64,000 nt of DNA, taken from the NCBI RefSeq assembly GCF_030532325.1, contig NZ_JAUNLS010000015.1, forward strand, positions 1 to 64,000. Reading direction: 5' to 3'. Below are positions 7,228 through 15,311 of the stretch, piece after piece. This DNA is from Corynebacterium sp. (GTDB lineage Bacteria > Actinomycetota > Actinomycetes > Mycobacteriales > Mycobacteriaceae). Under the pieces are notes generated by a model, which saw nothing but the letters and a program-made list of their open reading frames with translations, was not told the origin of the DNA and made no database searches. A program made the position numbers and the translations under genes. The first letter of the stretch is position 1; every line of letters starts with the position of its first letter.

Positions 7228-8814
7228 TTAACCCTCCCCCTTGGGCAATTGCTCCTCATCGTTCTCCCCCTCGCCGTCCGCGGCGGCCGCAGATTCGGGC
7301 TCAGCATTTGGGTCAGAGTCCGGCTCTTCTTCCGGCTCGGTCTTTGCTGCTGGCTTGGCGACGCCCTCCTCAGCCTCTGACTCCTCAGCATCAGGGTCCT
7401 CGGTTTCTTCGTCGACGGTCTCGCCATCGATAATCTCGGCATCAGTTTCAGCGTCTGCTTCTGCTTCGGTTTCGGCATCAGCGTCCGCTACTGCCTCAGC
7501 TTGTGCTTCCGCCTCTGCCTGCTTCTCTGCTGCTGCAGCGGCGTTCGCCTCCCGGCCCAGGCGCCACGCGCTCACGAGGTTGGCCACCCAGAAGCCGCCG
7601 CCGACCACCAGGCACCACAGCGCCAGCAGGCCGGTGGCTGTCCACAGCGTCGGCCCGGTGCTTCCGTAGAAGCCCAGCTCGCCGCCGGCGAAGAAGGACA
7701 GCACAGCCGTACCCACAGCGGCGCTGAGCGTGGCGGTGCCTAGAAAAGCCAGATCCACGCGCTGGCGTTGCTGATAGAAGGCCACGCCGGCGGCCACAGC
7801 GGGCAGGGCGAGCAGGACAACCGCCCACGGCGCCACCGAACCCGGCACGGCCGCGGCCAGCGGCAGCGGCGGCAGCGGAACACTGTGCGCGCTAAAGAGG
7901 CTGATGCTGCTGTCAGCGCCGATATGAAACTCGGAACCGCCCAGGATCGCGCCGGCGCCCACGGCGGCGTTGGGCAGGTAGAGGATGCTCAGCAAGAAAA
8001 GCACGGTCTTGCCCAGTCCATCGATGACGGGGTACTCGGCAAACATCTCAGACTGGCGGCCCAGGCCCACCACCCACATGATGAGCACCAGCACCGCACC
8101 CGCAGCAAGAACGCCGCCTAGGTAGAGCAGGCCGGTGCGGGAGGCGTCGACAAGCACGCGTGGCACACCAAAGCGTTTGGCCAGGGCCTTCCACAGGCGC
8201 GAGCCCATGCCCAGGATGAGCGCGCAGGCGTGCAGCAGCAGCATGCGCGGCAGGGCGGACCACAGCGGGGCCGGTGAGACGTCGTAGACCTTGCCGGCAT
8301 CCCAGAGCATGAGCCAGGCAATGACGGTGAGCACCGTGGGCACACCCAGTACGCAGGCGAGGAGCACCAGTAGATCGTTAATGCTTACCTTATGTTTGAC
8401 CGCGGCGCGCACGCGGGCGGCAACCAAAGCGCCCAAGAGCGCGGCGGGGAGCAGGGGAACGAATCCGATGGTGATGCCGCCGGCAGAAACCGGGGCGAGG
8501 TTAAAGACCATCCAGGCCTGGGCCACGATGGTGGGCAGCCAGGCCATCGGCGAGGAGGTCAGCAGCAGGGTTGCCAGGGCGATAACCAGCACACCGAGGA
8601 TGACCACGGCGTGTGGGACGCCCACGGTGGAAAGCATGCGGCGTATGCGCCCGGCCATGGTGGTGGGGGCGGGTGCGCGGCGTGCCTTGGCCTGGGCACC
8701 AGCCCGATGCGCGATGCGCTGAGCCGACGCCGAGGTGGCCGAGCCATTGCGTCCACGCACGTGTGCGCGCTGGCGCGAAGCCGACCGCGATTGAGGACTG
8801 GTGTTTTTGTTCAT
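7228..8814 (-). CDS. perM: PerM/DUF6350-type multi-pass membrane protein with acidic tail
   Basis: A protein of about 528 residues from ATG 8814; a GTG nine bases upstream is the alternative. The N-terminal 60 residues are basic and Ser/Ala-rich. About nine hydrophobic segments follow, beginning VVILGVLVIALATLLLTSSP. The last 120 residues are an Ala/Glu/Asp low-complexity cytoplasmic tail. Position upstream of purN-purH and the membrane profile fit DUF6350, whose M. tuberculosis member PerM supports cell division through FtsB. The gene symbol rests on synteny plus profile. The sucCD pair found beside this block in mycobacteria is absent here. Confidence 0.72.
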   Translation of the reverse strand: MNKNTSPQSRSASRQRAHVRGRNGSATSASAQRIAHRAGAQAKARRAPAPTTMAGRIRRMLSTVGVPHAVVILGVLVIALATLLLTSSPMAWLPTIVAQAWMVFNLAPVSAGGITIGFVPLLPAALLGALVAARVRAAVKHKVSINDLLVLLACVLGVPTVLTVIAWLMLWDAGKVYDVSPAPLWSALPRMLLLHACALILGMGSRLWKALAKRFGVPRVLVDASRTGLLYLGGVLAAGAVLVLIMWVVGLGRQSEMFAEYPVIDGLGKTVLFLLSILYLPNAAVGAGAILGGSEFHIGADSSISLFSAHSVPLPPLPLAAAVPGSVAPWAVVLLALPAVAAGVAFYQQRQRVDLAFLGTATLSAAVGTAVLSFFAGGELGFYGSTGPTLWTATGLLALWCLVVGGGFWVANLVSAWRLGREANAAAAAEKQAEAEAQAEAVADADAETEAEADAETDAEIIDGETVDEETEDPDAEESEAEEGVAKPAAKTEPEEEPDSDPNAEPESAAAADGEGENDEEQLPKGEG

Positions 8815-9181
8815 CGCGTCCACTTTGCCACGGCAGCAGGCACTTCTTGGGGCGGCGCGGCCGATACTTTAATTTCTTCCCTCTCGTCACACGCGTTTCC
8901 CCACCTCTAGCCCCGCTGACGAGGCGCGACAAAATTTATTTATGCGAGCACAATCACGGTGCTCCTTAGTTATCGCACGACAAAGGCTATTCTGGTGCAG
9001 ACGATGAAGCAGCCTGCGCCGCGAAGCGATAAAAAACAGTCAATGCGGGTTGCCCTGACTTTTTCGAGACGCTACTGTTACATTCCGTTGGTAACAGGAA
9101 GGTCACAATCGCGTAACTAAGCCCGAGAACACGTAACGCTGGCAGAAACGGCGCGATTGTTAAAGAACGGAAGAAGTACGA
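8815..9181. other. Divergent intergenic region between perM and the first M23 gene
   Basis: The 367-nt gap contains a small hairpin (GAGCAC 8946-8951 with GTGCTC 8959-8964), an A/T-rich stretch near 8930-8945, a CTGTTAC/GTAACAG inverted pair (9075-9081, 9091-9097) and the direct repeats listed separately at 9091-9120. No coding sequence was recognised. Confidence 0.6.
9091..9120 (+). promoter_or_regulatory. Three GTAAC/GTCAC direct repeats, candidate MtrA site
   Basis: GTAACAGG (9091), GTCACAAT (9102) and GTAACTAA (9113) repeat with an exact 11-nt period, about 60-90 nt before the M23 start. MtrA of C. glutamicum is reported to bind direct 8-bp repeats and to control wall peptidases. The match is by eye. 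Confidence 0.6.
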
Positions 9182-9940
9182 ATGCGAAGCAAGACTCAGC
9201 GGAGCGCAGGTCGCCACCGCAAGATCACCTCCTCGCAGACCGCGAAGGGTCGTCTCGCGCTGATGACTGTTGCCGCTGGCGCAGTCTCCTCTGCCGGTGT
9301 GGGTGGCGCTGCTGCCGCCAACATTCAGACCGACAACGCCGGTGCCACCAAGACCCAGACTGTGAACTTCGCCCTGAAGGCCGATTCCGATCCGCTGAAG
9401 GATGCACAGACTGCCGTCGAGGACGCCGCTGCAGCAGCGCCGCAGATCCTCGCCGTCGCGGAGGACAAGCCGGTTATCGATCTCGCCGCGCAGCTGGACA
9501 AGGCCGTGCAGGCTGCCGACGCCCGCGCTGAGGAAGACCGCGCCAACCGCGCCCCCTCCGTCGCACTGCCGGCAGAGGGCACCCTCACCTCCCCCTTCGG
9601 CCCGCGCTGGGGCTCCTTCCACTCTGGCATTGACATCGCCAACTCCAATGGCACACCGATCAATGCCGTGATGGACGGCACCGTCATCGACTCCGGCCCG
9701 GCCTCCGGCTACGGCCAGTGGATCCGCATCAAGCACGATGACGGCTCCATGAGCGTCTACGGCCACATGGAGACCTTGGACGTCGCCGTGGGCGAGCGCG
9801 TGACCGCCGGCCAGAAGATCGCCGGCATGGGCAACATGGGCTTTTCCACCGGCACCCACCTTCACTTCGAGATTCACCCCTCCGGCCAGCGCGCTGTGGA
9901 CCCGGTTCCGTGGCTGGCAGAGCGCGGTATCAACGTCTAA
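9182..9940 (+). CDS. Secreted M23-family (LytM) peptidoglycan endopeptidase, copy A
   Basis: A 252-residue protein. The basic N-terminus (about 1-25) is followed by a hydrophobic Ala-rich stretch (LALMTVAAGAVSSAGVGGAAAA, about 25-46) acting as signal peptide or anchor. A predicted helical linker follows (about 65-125). The C-terminal LytM domain holds the zinc ligands HxxxD (His147, Asp151) and HLH (226-228), with the typical GTHLHFEIHPSG. It is expected to cleave peptidoglycan cross-bridges or to activate amidases. Copy B at 14550 shares the catalytic domain closely (PRWGSFHxGIDxAN). A mycobacterial homolog lies near uvrD1. The start ATG 9182 follows GGAAGAAG. Confidence 0.88.
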   Translation: MRSKTQRSAGRHRKITSSQTAKGRLALMTVAAGAVSSAGVGGAAAANIQTDNAGATKTQTVNFALKADSDPLKDAQTAVEDAAAAAPQILAVAEDKPVIDLAAQLDKAVQAADARAEEDRANRAPSVALPAEGTLTSPFGPRWGSFHSGIDIANSNGTPINAVMDGTVIDSGPASGYGQWIRIKHDDGSMSVYGHMETLDVAVGERVTAGQKIAGMGNMGFSTGTHLHFEIHPSGQRAVDPVPWLAERGINV

Positions 9941-9966
9941 GCACTGACTTTTTCTTTCCTTCCTGC

Positions 9967-9998
9967 AGGGCGGTTCAGTTGAAAAGCTGGGCCGCCCT
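9967..9998 (+). terminator. Intrinsic terminator after M23 copy A
   Basis: AGGGCGG at 9967-9973 pairs with CCGCCCT at 9992-9998, with inner CAG/CTG pairing. A short T run follows (TTTG). Confidence 0.75.
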
Positions 9999-10026
9999 TT
10001 GTATTGCTCGCTTTGCGCCGCTCTGC

Positions 10027-10076
10027 TTGATTCGTTGCATGGCTTGATTCGCTGCATGGCTGATTCGTTGCATGGC
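10027..10076. repeat. 17-bp tandem repeat, three copies
   Basis: TTGATTCGTTGCATGGC (10027-10043), TTGATTCGCTGCATGGC (10044-10060) and TGATTCGTTGCATGGC (10061-10076) lie head to tail in non-coding DNA between the terminator and the PadR operon. Confidence 0.9.
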
Positions 10077-10200
10077 CCGGCGCGCTGCGCGAGCGGACTT
10101 CCCCACCCCTCAACGGGCATGCATACCTTCAGGGGCTACATCGAACCTTCCCGTTTTCAGCGCGTATTCATCTAGCGCAGCACTCTTGACGCCACAATGC

Positions 10201-10233
10201 TTACCCAGTAACCTTAGCGCTAGTTACCCGGTA
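10201..10233 (+). promoter_or_regulatory. Repeat cluster upstream of the PadR operon, candidate operator
   Basis: TTACCCAGTA (10201-10210) and TTACCCGGTA (10224-10233) form a direct repeat with 23-nt period. Between them are the palindrome TAGCGCTA (10215-10222) and a GTAAC/GTTAC pair. PadR-type repressors commonly autoregulate, so this is a plausible operator, not a demonstrated one. Confidence 0.4.
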
Positions 10234-10336
10234 TGCACCCGGCCTGCCTGGGCTAACGCCAACCCCTACGTTGTCCACTTCCACGTGCACACCCAGAGCC
10301 TTTGCGCCACGTTCTACCTCCAAGGAGGAGGTGACC

Positions 10337-10882
10337 ATGCCAATCAAACATTCGGTGCTAGCCCTGCTCAGCGAGCAGCCCGCCACCGCCAGCCACATTC
10401 AGCAGCGCTTCGCTGAGGCCATGGGCGGGGTGTGGCCGCTCAACATCGGGCAGGTAGCCCAGACACTGAGCCGCCTCGAGCGCGACGAGCTCATCACCAC
10501 CGCAGGCGAGGTCACCGGCCCCACCGGCCGGCGAGCCACCAGTTACGCCATCTCACCCGCGGGAGCCGAGGAGCTTCGCCGCTGGTGGACCTCCGCCACT
10601 GAGAAAGCCACCATCGAACGCGATGAGCTCGTTCTCAAGGTCACGCTCGCCGCCCAGCGCAGTGACGTCGACGTCATCGCAGTGCTCGACACCCAACGCT
10701 TTGCTACCCTGCGCCAATTGCGCGAGCTCAACCAGCAGGCTTCCCAACTACCGGAGACCCGCTGCGCACAGCGGCTTGCGGTGGAGCGCCAAATCTTTGA
10801 GCTGGAGTCACTCAGCCGCTGGCTCGACCGCGCAGAATCACTGTCCCAACCCACCTCATCCGAATCGGAGCCAACATCATGA
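10337..10882 (+). CDS. PadR-family transcriptional regulator
   Basis: A 181-residue protein starting at ATG 10337 behind AAGGAGG. The N-terminal winged helix runs from MPIKHSVLALLSEQPATASH through LNIGQVAQTLSRLERDELI and GPTGRRATSYAISPAGAEEL (about residues 1-80). A helical C-terminal dimerisation domain follows, as in Vir/PadR C-terminal families. Its stop codon overlaps the ATG of the following ABC ATPase (ATGA), so it is translationally coupled to the transporter it probably controls. Such PadR-ABC pairs often respond to antimicrobial or envelope-active compounds; the ligand here is unknown. Confidence 0.88.
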   Translation: MPIKHSVLALLSEQPATASHIQQRFAEAMGGVWPLNIGQVAQTLSRLERDELITTAGEVTGPTGRRATSYAISPAGAEELRRWWTSATEKATIERDELVLKVTLAAQRSDVDVIAVLDTQRFATLRQLRELNQQASQLPETRCAQRLAVERQIFELESLSRWLDRAESLSQPTSSESEPTS

Positions 10883-11571
10883 CCTCCCACATGCCTTTCC
10901 CCCTCGAGCTAGAGAAGGTCACCTGTGTCTTTGGCCGCGGCTCCCGGCGCGTCACGGCTCTGCACGAGGTCTGCCTGCAGCTCTCCCCCGGCGAGCTCGT
11001 CGCCGTCATGGGCCCGTCCGGCGCCGGCAAGTCCACCCTGCTCAACGTGGCCGGGTTGCTGCAGGCGCCTACCTCTGGGCGGGTACTTGTGCGGGGCGCG
11101 GATGCCTCGCAGCTCTCCCGCTCCAAGGCCGCCGAGATACGCCGCAAGCACCTGGGCTTTGTCTTTCAGGATTACAACTTGATTGCCGCTCTGACCGTGG
11201 GTGAGAACATCACCCTCCCCCTCGAGCTAGACGGCGTCTCCCCTGCCGAGTGTGCAGCCGCCGCCGATACCGCGCTGGAAGAGGTGGGCCTGACCGGCCT
11301 TGCGGATCGCTTCCCAGAGGAGATCTCCGGCGGTCAGGCGCAGCGCGTGGCGATTGCCCGCGCACTCATCGGACCGCGCTCGGTGCTGCTGGCGGATGAA
11401 CCCACCGGCGCTCTCGACACCGCGACTGGCAACACCGTCATGAAGGTCCTGCGTTCACGCATCGATGCCGGCGCCTGCGGACTGCTTGTCACCCACGAAC
11501 CCCGCTTTGCCGCCTGGGCTGACCGCGTGGTCATGCTCCGTGACGGCATTTTGAGCGGCGAAGGAGCCTAA
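10879..11571 (+). CDS. ABC transporter ATP-binding protein, MacB/LolD type
   Basis: A 230-residue ATPase. Walker A is GPSGAGKS (about residues 47-54), the Q-loop FQDYNLIAALTVGENI, the signature SGGQAQRVAIARAL, Walker B VLLADEPTGALD, and the H-loop LVTHEP. The sequence places it in the MacB/LolD/FtsE-like group that works with FtsX-type permeases. It overlaps the PadR gene by 4 nt and is 3 nt from the permease gene. Confidence 0.93.
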   Translation: MTSHMPFPLELEKVTCVFGRGSRRVTALHEVCLQLSPGELVAVMGPSGAGKSTLLNVAGLLQAPTSGRVLVRGADASQLSRSKAAEIRRKHLGFVFQDYNLIAALTVGENITLPLELDGVSPAECAAAADTALEEVGLTGLADRFPEEISGGQAQRVAIARALIGPRSVLLADEPTGALDTATGNTVMKVLRSRIDAGACGLLVTHEPRFAAWADRVVMLRDGILSGEGA

Positions 11572-11574
11572 ACC

Positions 11575-14253
11575 ATGTCCCACCTGACTGCACTGGCCGC
11601 CGCCACCCGCCCCACCCGGCGGGAGCTGCGTACTTCTCCGAAAAGCCTTTTCTTAATCCTGTTACTCATTGCCATTCCGGCTGCACTTATCGCCGGCGCG
11701 GGGCTGTGGTACCACGCCGATAATTACGCCCGGAGTCTGTCCGCCCCACTACGCACCATCACGGTGCAGCAGGAACACAGCACCGAAGGCGCCGCTCGAG
11801 ACTTTGCTGACGTGCTCCCCGAGGGGCTTTCAGCCACCCCCATCCTCAACGCTACGGGCACGAGCCTCAGCCTGCCCGACGGCACGAGCCGGACGCTTAA
11901 CTCCGCCACTCAATTCGACGCCCAGCACCCGCCCGCTGAGGCAGAAGAAATCCTGCGCAGCTTCGACCTACACCCTGGTGATGTCCTTCTACCCCGCAAG
12001 CTAGCCCGTGAGCTCAACCTGCGCACCGGCGATACGGTCACCGTACATTCGCGTTTTAGCGAGGCCAGCAAGGCCACAATTGCGGGAACAATCCCCGGAG
12101 ACGTGGTTGTTGCTACCGCACCGGTGATCGCAAGCAGTGATTTTCTCCACGAGAATCCACGTCTGGCCACGTGGTCACTGGTGGGTAATACCGCCCTTGA
12201 CCAGGCCACCATCGACGCAGCACAGCGCCAGGGAATCGAGATCTGGGATGGGCAGATTGCAGATTCCTCCCTCCCTTCCGACGGCGAAGCGTGGTCCTAT
12301 GCTTTCGGATTGATCGCCGCCAGCCTTCTGGCTTATTCCGTGATCATCATCCTGGTACTCGCGGTACTTTCCCCCGTCTTTACTCTGGCCGCAGGCCGGC
12401 ATAGCCGCCTCTATGCGCTCATGGCCAGCCAGGGCGCTCAGCCACGGCACATCATCGCCGCGGTTACCGCCTATGGATTCCTCCTAGGCCTCCTCGGCGC
12501 AACCGTGGGCGTGCTCAGCGGTGTGGCGCTGTCCTACCTCGTGTGGCACATCCTGTTCCCCGCAGTCCACCCAGTCATACCGTGGGCCTGGGCGGGATGG
12601 TGCTGGCTGGTCATTGTCGTTCTGTCCACCCTGCTCGCCTTCGGCCCTGCCGTGCTCGCTGCACGCCGCGCACTCTCTGCCTCCATGGCTGGTGCGGGCC
12701 AGGGGCACATCCTTCGTTGGCGAGCGTGGATGGCCATCGGCCCGCTTTTGCTCATCGTTGTCGCGTGTCTGAGCTTTACGGACGTGGGCTATTCAGCCGC
12801 TACCTATGGCGCGCCCTTCTGGCTACTAGCGTTGGCCGCGTCCACCCCAGCGCTCGTGGTGGGCGTCGCTCAGCTCGCAGCACGAGGCCCACTCCCAGTG
12901 CGCCTCGCCGGACGCCAGCTTGGCAGGCAGGGCACCAAGAGTGTTTCCCTTGCGTTGGCGTTGCTCATGGGTAGCTTCGCGCTGACCACCTGGTATTCCG
13001 TTCTCTCGACGGATAACGCCCGCTGGCGGGCAGAGGAGCTCGCAGTGGGCTCGGACAGCGCTGCGCTGCTGCGCCCCTATTTTGAGGACGAATGGGGCAC
13101 AGATGTGCACTCGTGGGAGAACGAGGCTAGCCAGGCGGCACTCGGCATCGTAGCGGGCGCTGCCTACCCCCTCGACGCCTTCCCGGATGTCCGCTACTCC
13201 CCCGAAGTCCCCGAGAGCACGGAAAGCTATGAGCTCGAGACAGAATTCGATTTCCAGTGCACCCAACAAGGAGATGCGGCCGTCGAACGCGCAGAATTCA
13301 TCGATATGCACGGGCGCAGCACGAAGGACTCGCCCGAGGCCCGCGCGGAATGCGCGCACGAAATGCTCACTTCCTTTTCCGCTCACCCCCTGCTTTCTGA
13401 AAGCCATATGGTGCAGGTCAGCGCCTCGGAGCTTGGGCCGTGGTCCTTCCCCACGGAGGAGGACCGTCAGGCCGCAGCGCGCACTCTGCGCGAGGGCGGC
13501 ATCGTACTCGCCCACAACAGCCACCTCCACGGCAAGACCTCGGGCTCGGTCACGGCACACCGCTATGTGGGACCGAACGCCACTCCGAAAGGCTCGACCA
13601 CGAAGACGCTGCCTATCACCGAGGCGATGTCTACGCTTGCCCGCGATACCATCCTCATCAGCCCCGAAGCAGCCCGTGAGCTAGGTATGAAGGCTGAGCA
13701 CGTGGGCACCATCCTCGATTTTGCACACCGGCCCACTCGCGCTGAGCGAGCCCTGCTCGACGACGCCATCTCGCTACACTCCCAAGCTATGCTCAGCGCC
13801 ATCTACGCCAGCTATGACGACGGGGACATGGATTTTCTTCCCGGCGTGGGCCTTGGCCTCGTCAGTCTTGCGCTGCTGAGTTTGCTCATGGCCTACCAGG
13901 CCCACACCACTCGCCGCGATGAACTCGTACTGTACTCCGTGGGCGCCAATCCATCCCTTCTTCGCTCCGCCGCAGCCTGGCAGACCTGGCTCGTGGGATT
14001 TTCCGCGCTTCTGGCTGGTGTGCTCGTTGGGCATGCAGCAGCGTTCCTCCTCACAGCTCCGCCGGTGGAACTCTTCCAGCCCGCGCGGCCCGGGCTGAGC
14101 AACCGAGATTATTTCTCCTTTGATTGGTGGCTCTTCGGCGCGGCACTCGTGGCGCCTATTCTTGCCGCGGGGATCTCCTGGCTGACTAGCCCGGCGCGCA
14201 AAGAGGACAACATCGCGGATCTTCGCCATGGTGAGAGCCGCGCGCTGGTGTAG
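11575..14253 (+). CDS. ABC transporter permease with two FtsX-type domains
   Basis: An 892-residue membrane protein. A first membrane helix near residues 25-45 (SLFLILLLIAIPAALIAGAG) is followed by an extracellular domain. Membrane segments then start near residue 240 (AFGLIAASLLAYSVIIILVL) and form the first FtsX-like core. A second large extracellular domain (about 480-745) is followed by three helices at the C-terminus (LPGVGLGLVSLALLSLLMAY onward). This is the layout of long actinobacterial FtsX/MacB-like permeases that act on envelope substrates rather than as classic importers. It is the last gene of the PadR operon. The substrate is unknown. M23 hydrolase genes flank the operon on both sides. 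Confidence 0.87.
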   Translation: MSHLTALAAATRPTRRELRTSPKSLFLILLLIAIPAALIAGAGLWYHADNYARSLSAPLRTITVQQEHSTEGAARDFADVLPEGLSATPILNATGTSLSLPDGTSRTLNSATQFDAQHPPAEAEEILRSFDLHPGDVLLPRKLARELNLRTGDTVTVHSRFSEASKATIAGTIPGDVVVATAPVIASSDFLHENPRLATWSLVGNTALDQATIDAAQRQGIEIWDGQIADSSLPSDGEAWSYAFGLIAASLLAYSVIIILVLAVLSPVFTLAAGRHSRLYALMASQGAQPRHIIAAVTAYGFLLGLLGATVGVLSGVALSYLVWHILFPAVHPVIPWAWAGWCWLVIVVLSTLLAFGPAVLAARRALSASMAGAGQGHILRWRAWMAIGPLLLIVVACLSFTDVGYSAATYGAPFWLLALAASTPALVVGVAQLAARGPLPVRLAGRQLGRQGTKSVSLALALLMGSFALTTWYSVLSTDNARWRAEELAVGSDSAALLRPYFEDEWGTDVHSWENEASQAALGIVAGAAYPLDAFPDVRYSPEVPESTESYELETEFDFQCTQQGDAAVERAEFIDMHGRSTKDSPEARAECAHEMLTSFSAHPLLSESHMVQVSASELGPWSFPTEEDRQAAARTLREGGIVLAHNSHLHGKTSGSVTAHRYVGPNATPKGSTTKTLPITEAMSTLARDTILISPEAARELGMKAEHVGTILDFAHRPTRAERALLDDAISLHSQAMLSAIYASYDDGDMDFLPGVGLGLVSLALLSLLMAYQAHTTRRDELVLYSVGANPSLLRSAAAWQTWLVGFSALLAGVLVGHAAAFLLTAPPVELFQPARPGLSNRDYFSFDWWLFGAALVAPILAAGISWLTSPARKEDNIADLRHGESRALV

Positions 14254-14302
14254 TCCCACCCCCAGGGGGCACCCCCGCTGGCTAAAGCAGTACTTTACAG
14301 TC

Positions 14303-14364
14303 GTCACTCTGGTCACATTAGTAACATCTGCAACATGCAGGCGTGTTCGATGAATTTTCGAACA
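14303..14364 (+). promoter_or_regulatory. Four 9-nt GTCAC/GTAAC direct repeats plus an inverted repeat before M23 copy B
   Basis: GTCACTCTG (14303), GTCACATTA (14312), GTAACATCT (14321) and GCAACATGC (14330) repeat with an exact 9-nt period, as described for mycobacterial MtrA sites. Just after them TGTTCGA (14344-14350) and TCGAACA (14358-14364) form a perfect inverted repeat with a 7-nt spacer. About 185 nt of untranslated leader then precede the ATG at 14550. Confidence 0.6.
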
Positions 14365-14549
14365 ACACCCGCATCTACCTGCAATTTCAGGGATTGCGCC
14401 GCGGCACGGGTATGGATACCTTTATCTCGTTGCCACAAGCCGGCGCATATCCGTGGAATGTCCTTTCCCGGCGTGTCGCGTCCGCGCTAGTGGCCACAGA
14501 GGCTACGAAGCCCCCAACCATGCACCGTCATGAAAAGGACTCAATTGTT

Positions 14550-15311
14550 ATGAAGCGCACCCCGAGCGCACGCAAGCGCATCGCGCTGGCCGCAGCAGCA
14601 GTCAGCGCCAGCCTTGTCGCCACCCTGGGAGCTCCTGCCTTTGCCGCCGAGCCCGCGGCGAGCGTCGACGTCTCCGACGGCTCCTCTGAGCCGACGGTGA
14701 CCACCGGCTCCAACTCCGAACTCATTGATGCCTTCTTTGGCCTGGCCACCTCCGCGGCGGGCGTTCTCAACGGCGCGGCCGCCCCGGAGTTCAAGAACAA
14801 CAATGGCGCGATGACCATCGTTCTAGATCCTTCGACCATCCCGGGTCTGGCTGATGCCTTCAAGCCCCAGGGTGATCACTCCGGGCTCACTCCGGTGCGC
14901 AGCACCGACGCGGAGGGCAACACCGTGGTCTTTCCGACCTCCGGCACGTTTACCTCCGGTTTCGGCCCGCGTTGGGGTTCCTTCCACAACGGAATCGACG
15001 TCGCTAATCCCATCGGCACCCCGATCTACTCCGTCATGGACGGCGAGGTCATCGAGGCCGGCCCGGCCCAGGGCTTCGGCCACTGGATCCGCGTACAGCA
15101 CGTCGACGGCTCCGTGGCAGTCTACGGCCACATGCCTGGTGATCAGCTCATGGTCAACGTGGGCGACAAGGTCCGTGCCGGGGAGCAGATTTCTGTTATC
15201 GGCAACGAGGGCTACTCCACCGGCCCACACCTGCACTTTGAGATCCACCCTGGCGGCGGCAACGCCGTGGACCCGGTTCAGTGGTTCGCAGAGCGCGGAA
15301 TTAGCATCTAG
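14550..15311 (+). CDS. Secreted M23-family peptidoglycan endopeptidase, copy B
   Basis: A 253-residue protein from ATG 14550 (AAGGA 11 nt upstream). In-frame longer starts lack a signal peptide at the front, whereas this one begins with a classic signal (MKRTPSARKR then an Ala-rich core ending APAFA near residue 32). The C-terminal LytM domain has GPRWGSFHNGIDVAN with the HxxxD ligands and GPHLHFEIHPGGG with HxH. It is a paralog of the 9182-9940 gene. Copy A has a more basic N-terminus, so the two may differ in anchoring. The stop overlaps the pcrA stop by 4 nt. Confidence 0.88.
   Translation: MKRTPSARKRIALAAAAVSASLVATLGAPAFAAEPAASVDVSDGSSEPTVTTGSNSELIDAFFGLATSAAGVLNGAAAPEFKNNNGAMTIVLDPSTIPGLADAFKPQGDHSGLTPVRSTDAEGNTVVFPTSGTFTSGFGPRWGSFHNGIDVANPIGTPIYSVMDGEVIEAGPAQGFGHWIRVQHVDGSVAVYGHMPGDQLMVNVGDKVRAGEQISVIGNEGYSTGPHLHFEIHPGGGNAVDPVQWFAERGISI

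Larger units (their letters stand above)
9941..10336. other. Intergenic region between the M23 gene and the PadR operon
   Basis: This 396-nt gap holds a terminator at 9967-9998, a 17-bp tandem repeat at 10027-10076 and a repeat-rich stretch at 10201-10233 that may be the PadR operator. Between these I see no gene with a ribosome site and no RNA family. Confidence 0.6.

Noticed and set aside
10021..10080. CRISPR array
   Set aside because: The 17-bp units are directly adjacent without spacers and no cas genes are in the window.
14344..14364. LexA (SOS) box before M23 copy B
   Set aside because: The actinobacterial SOS box is TCGAAC-N4-GTTCGA; here the half-sites are in the opposite order with a 7-nt spacer.
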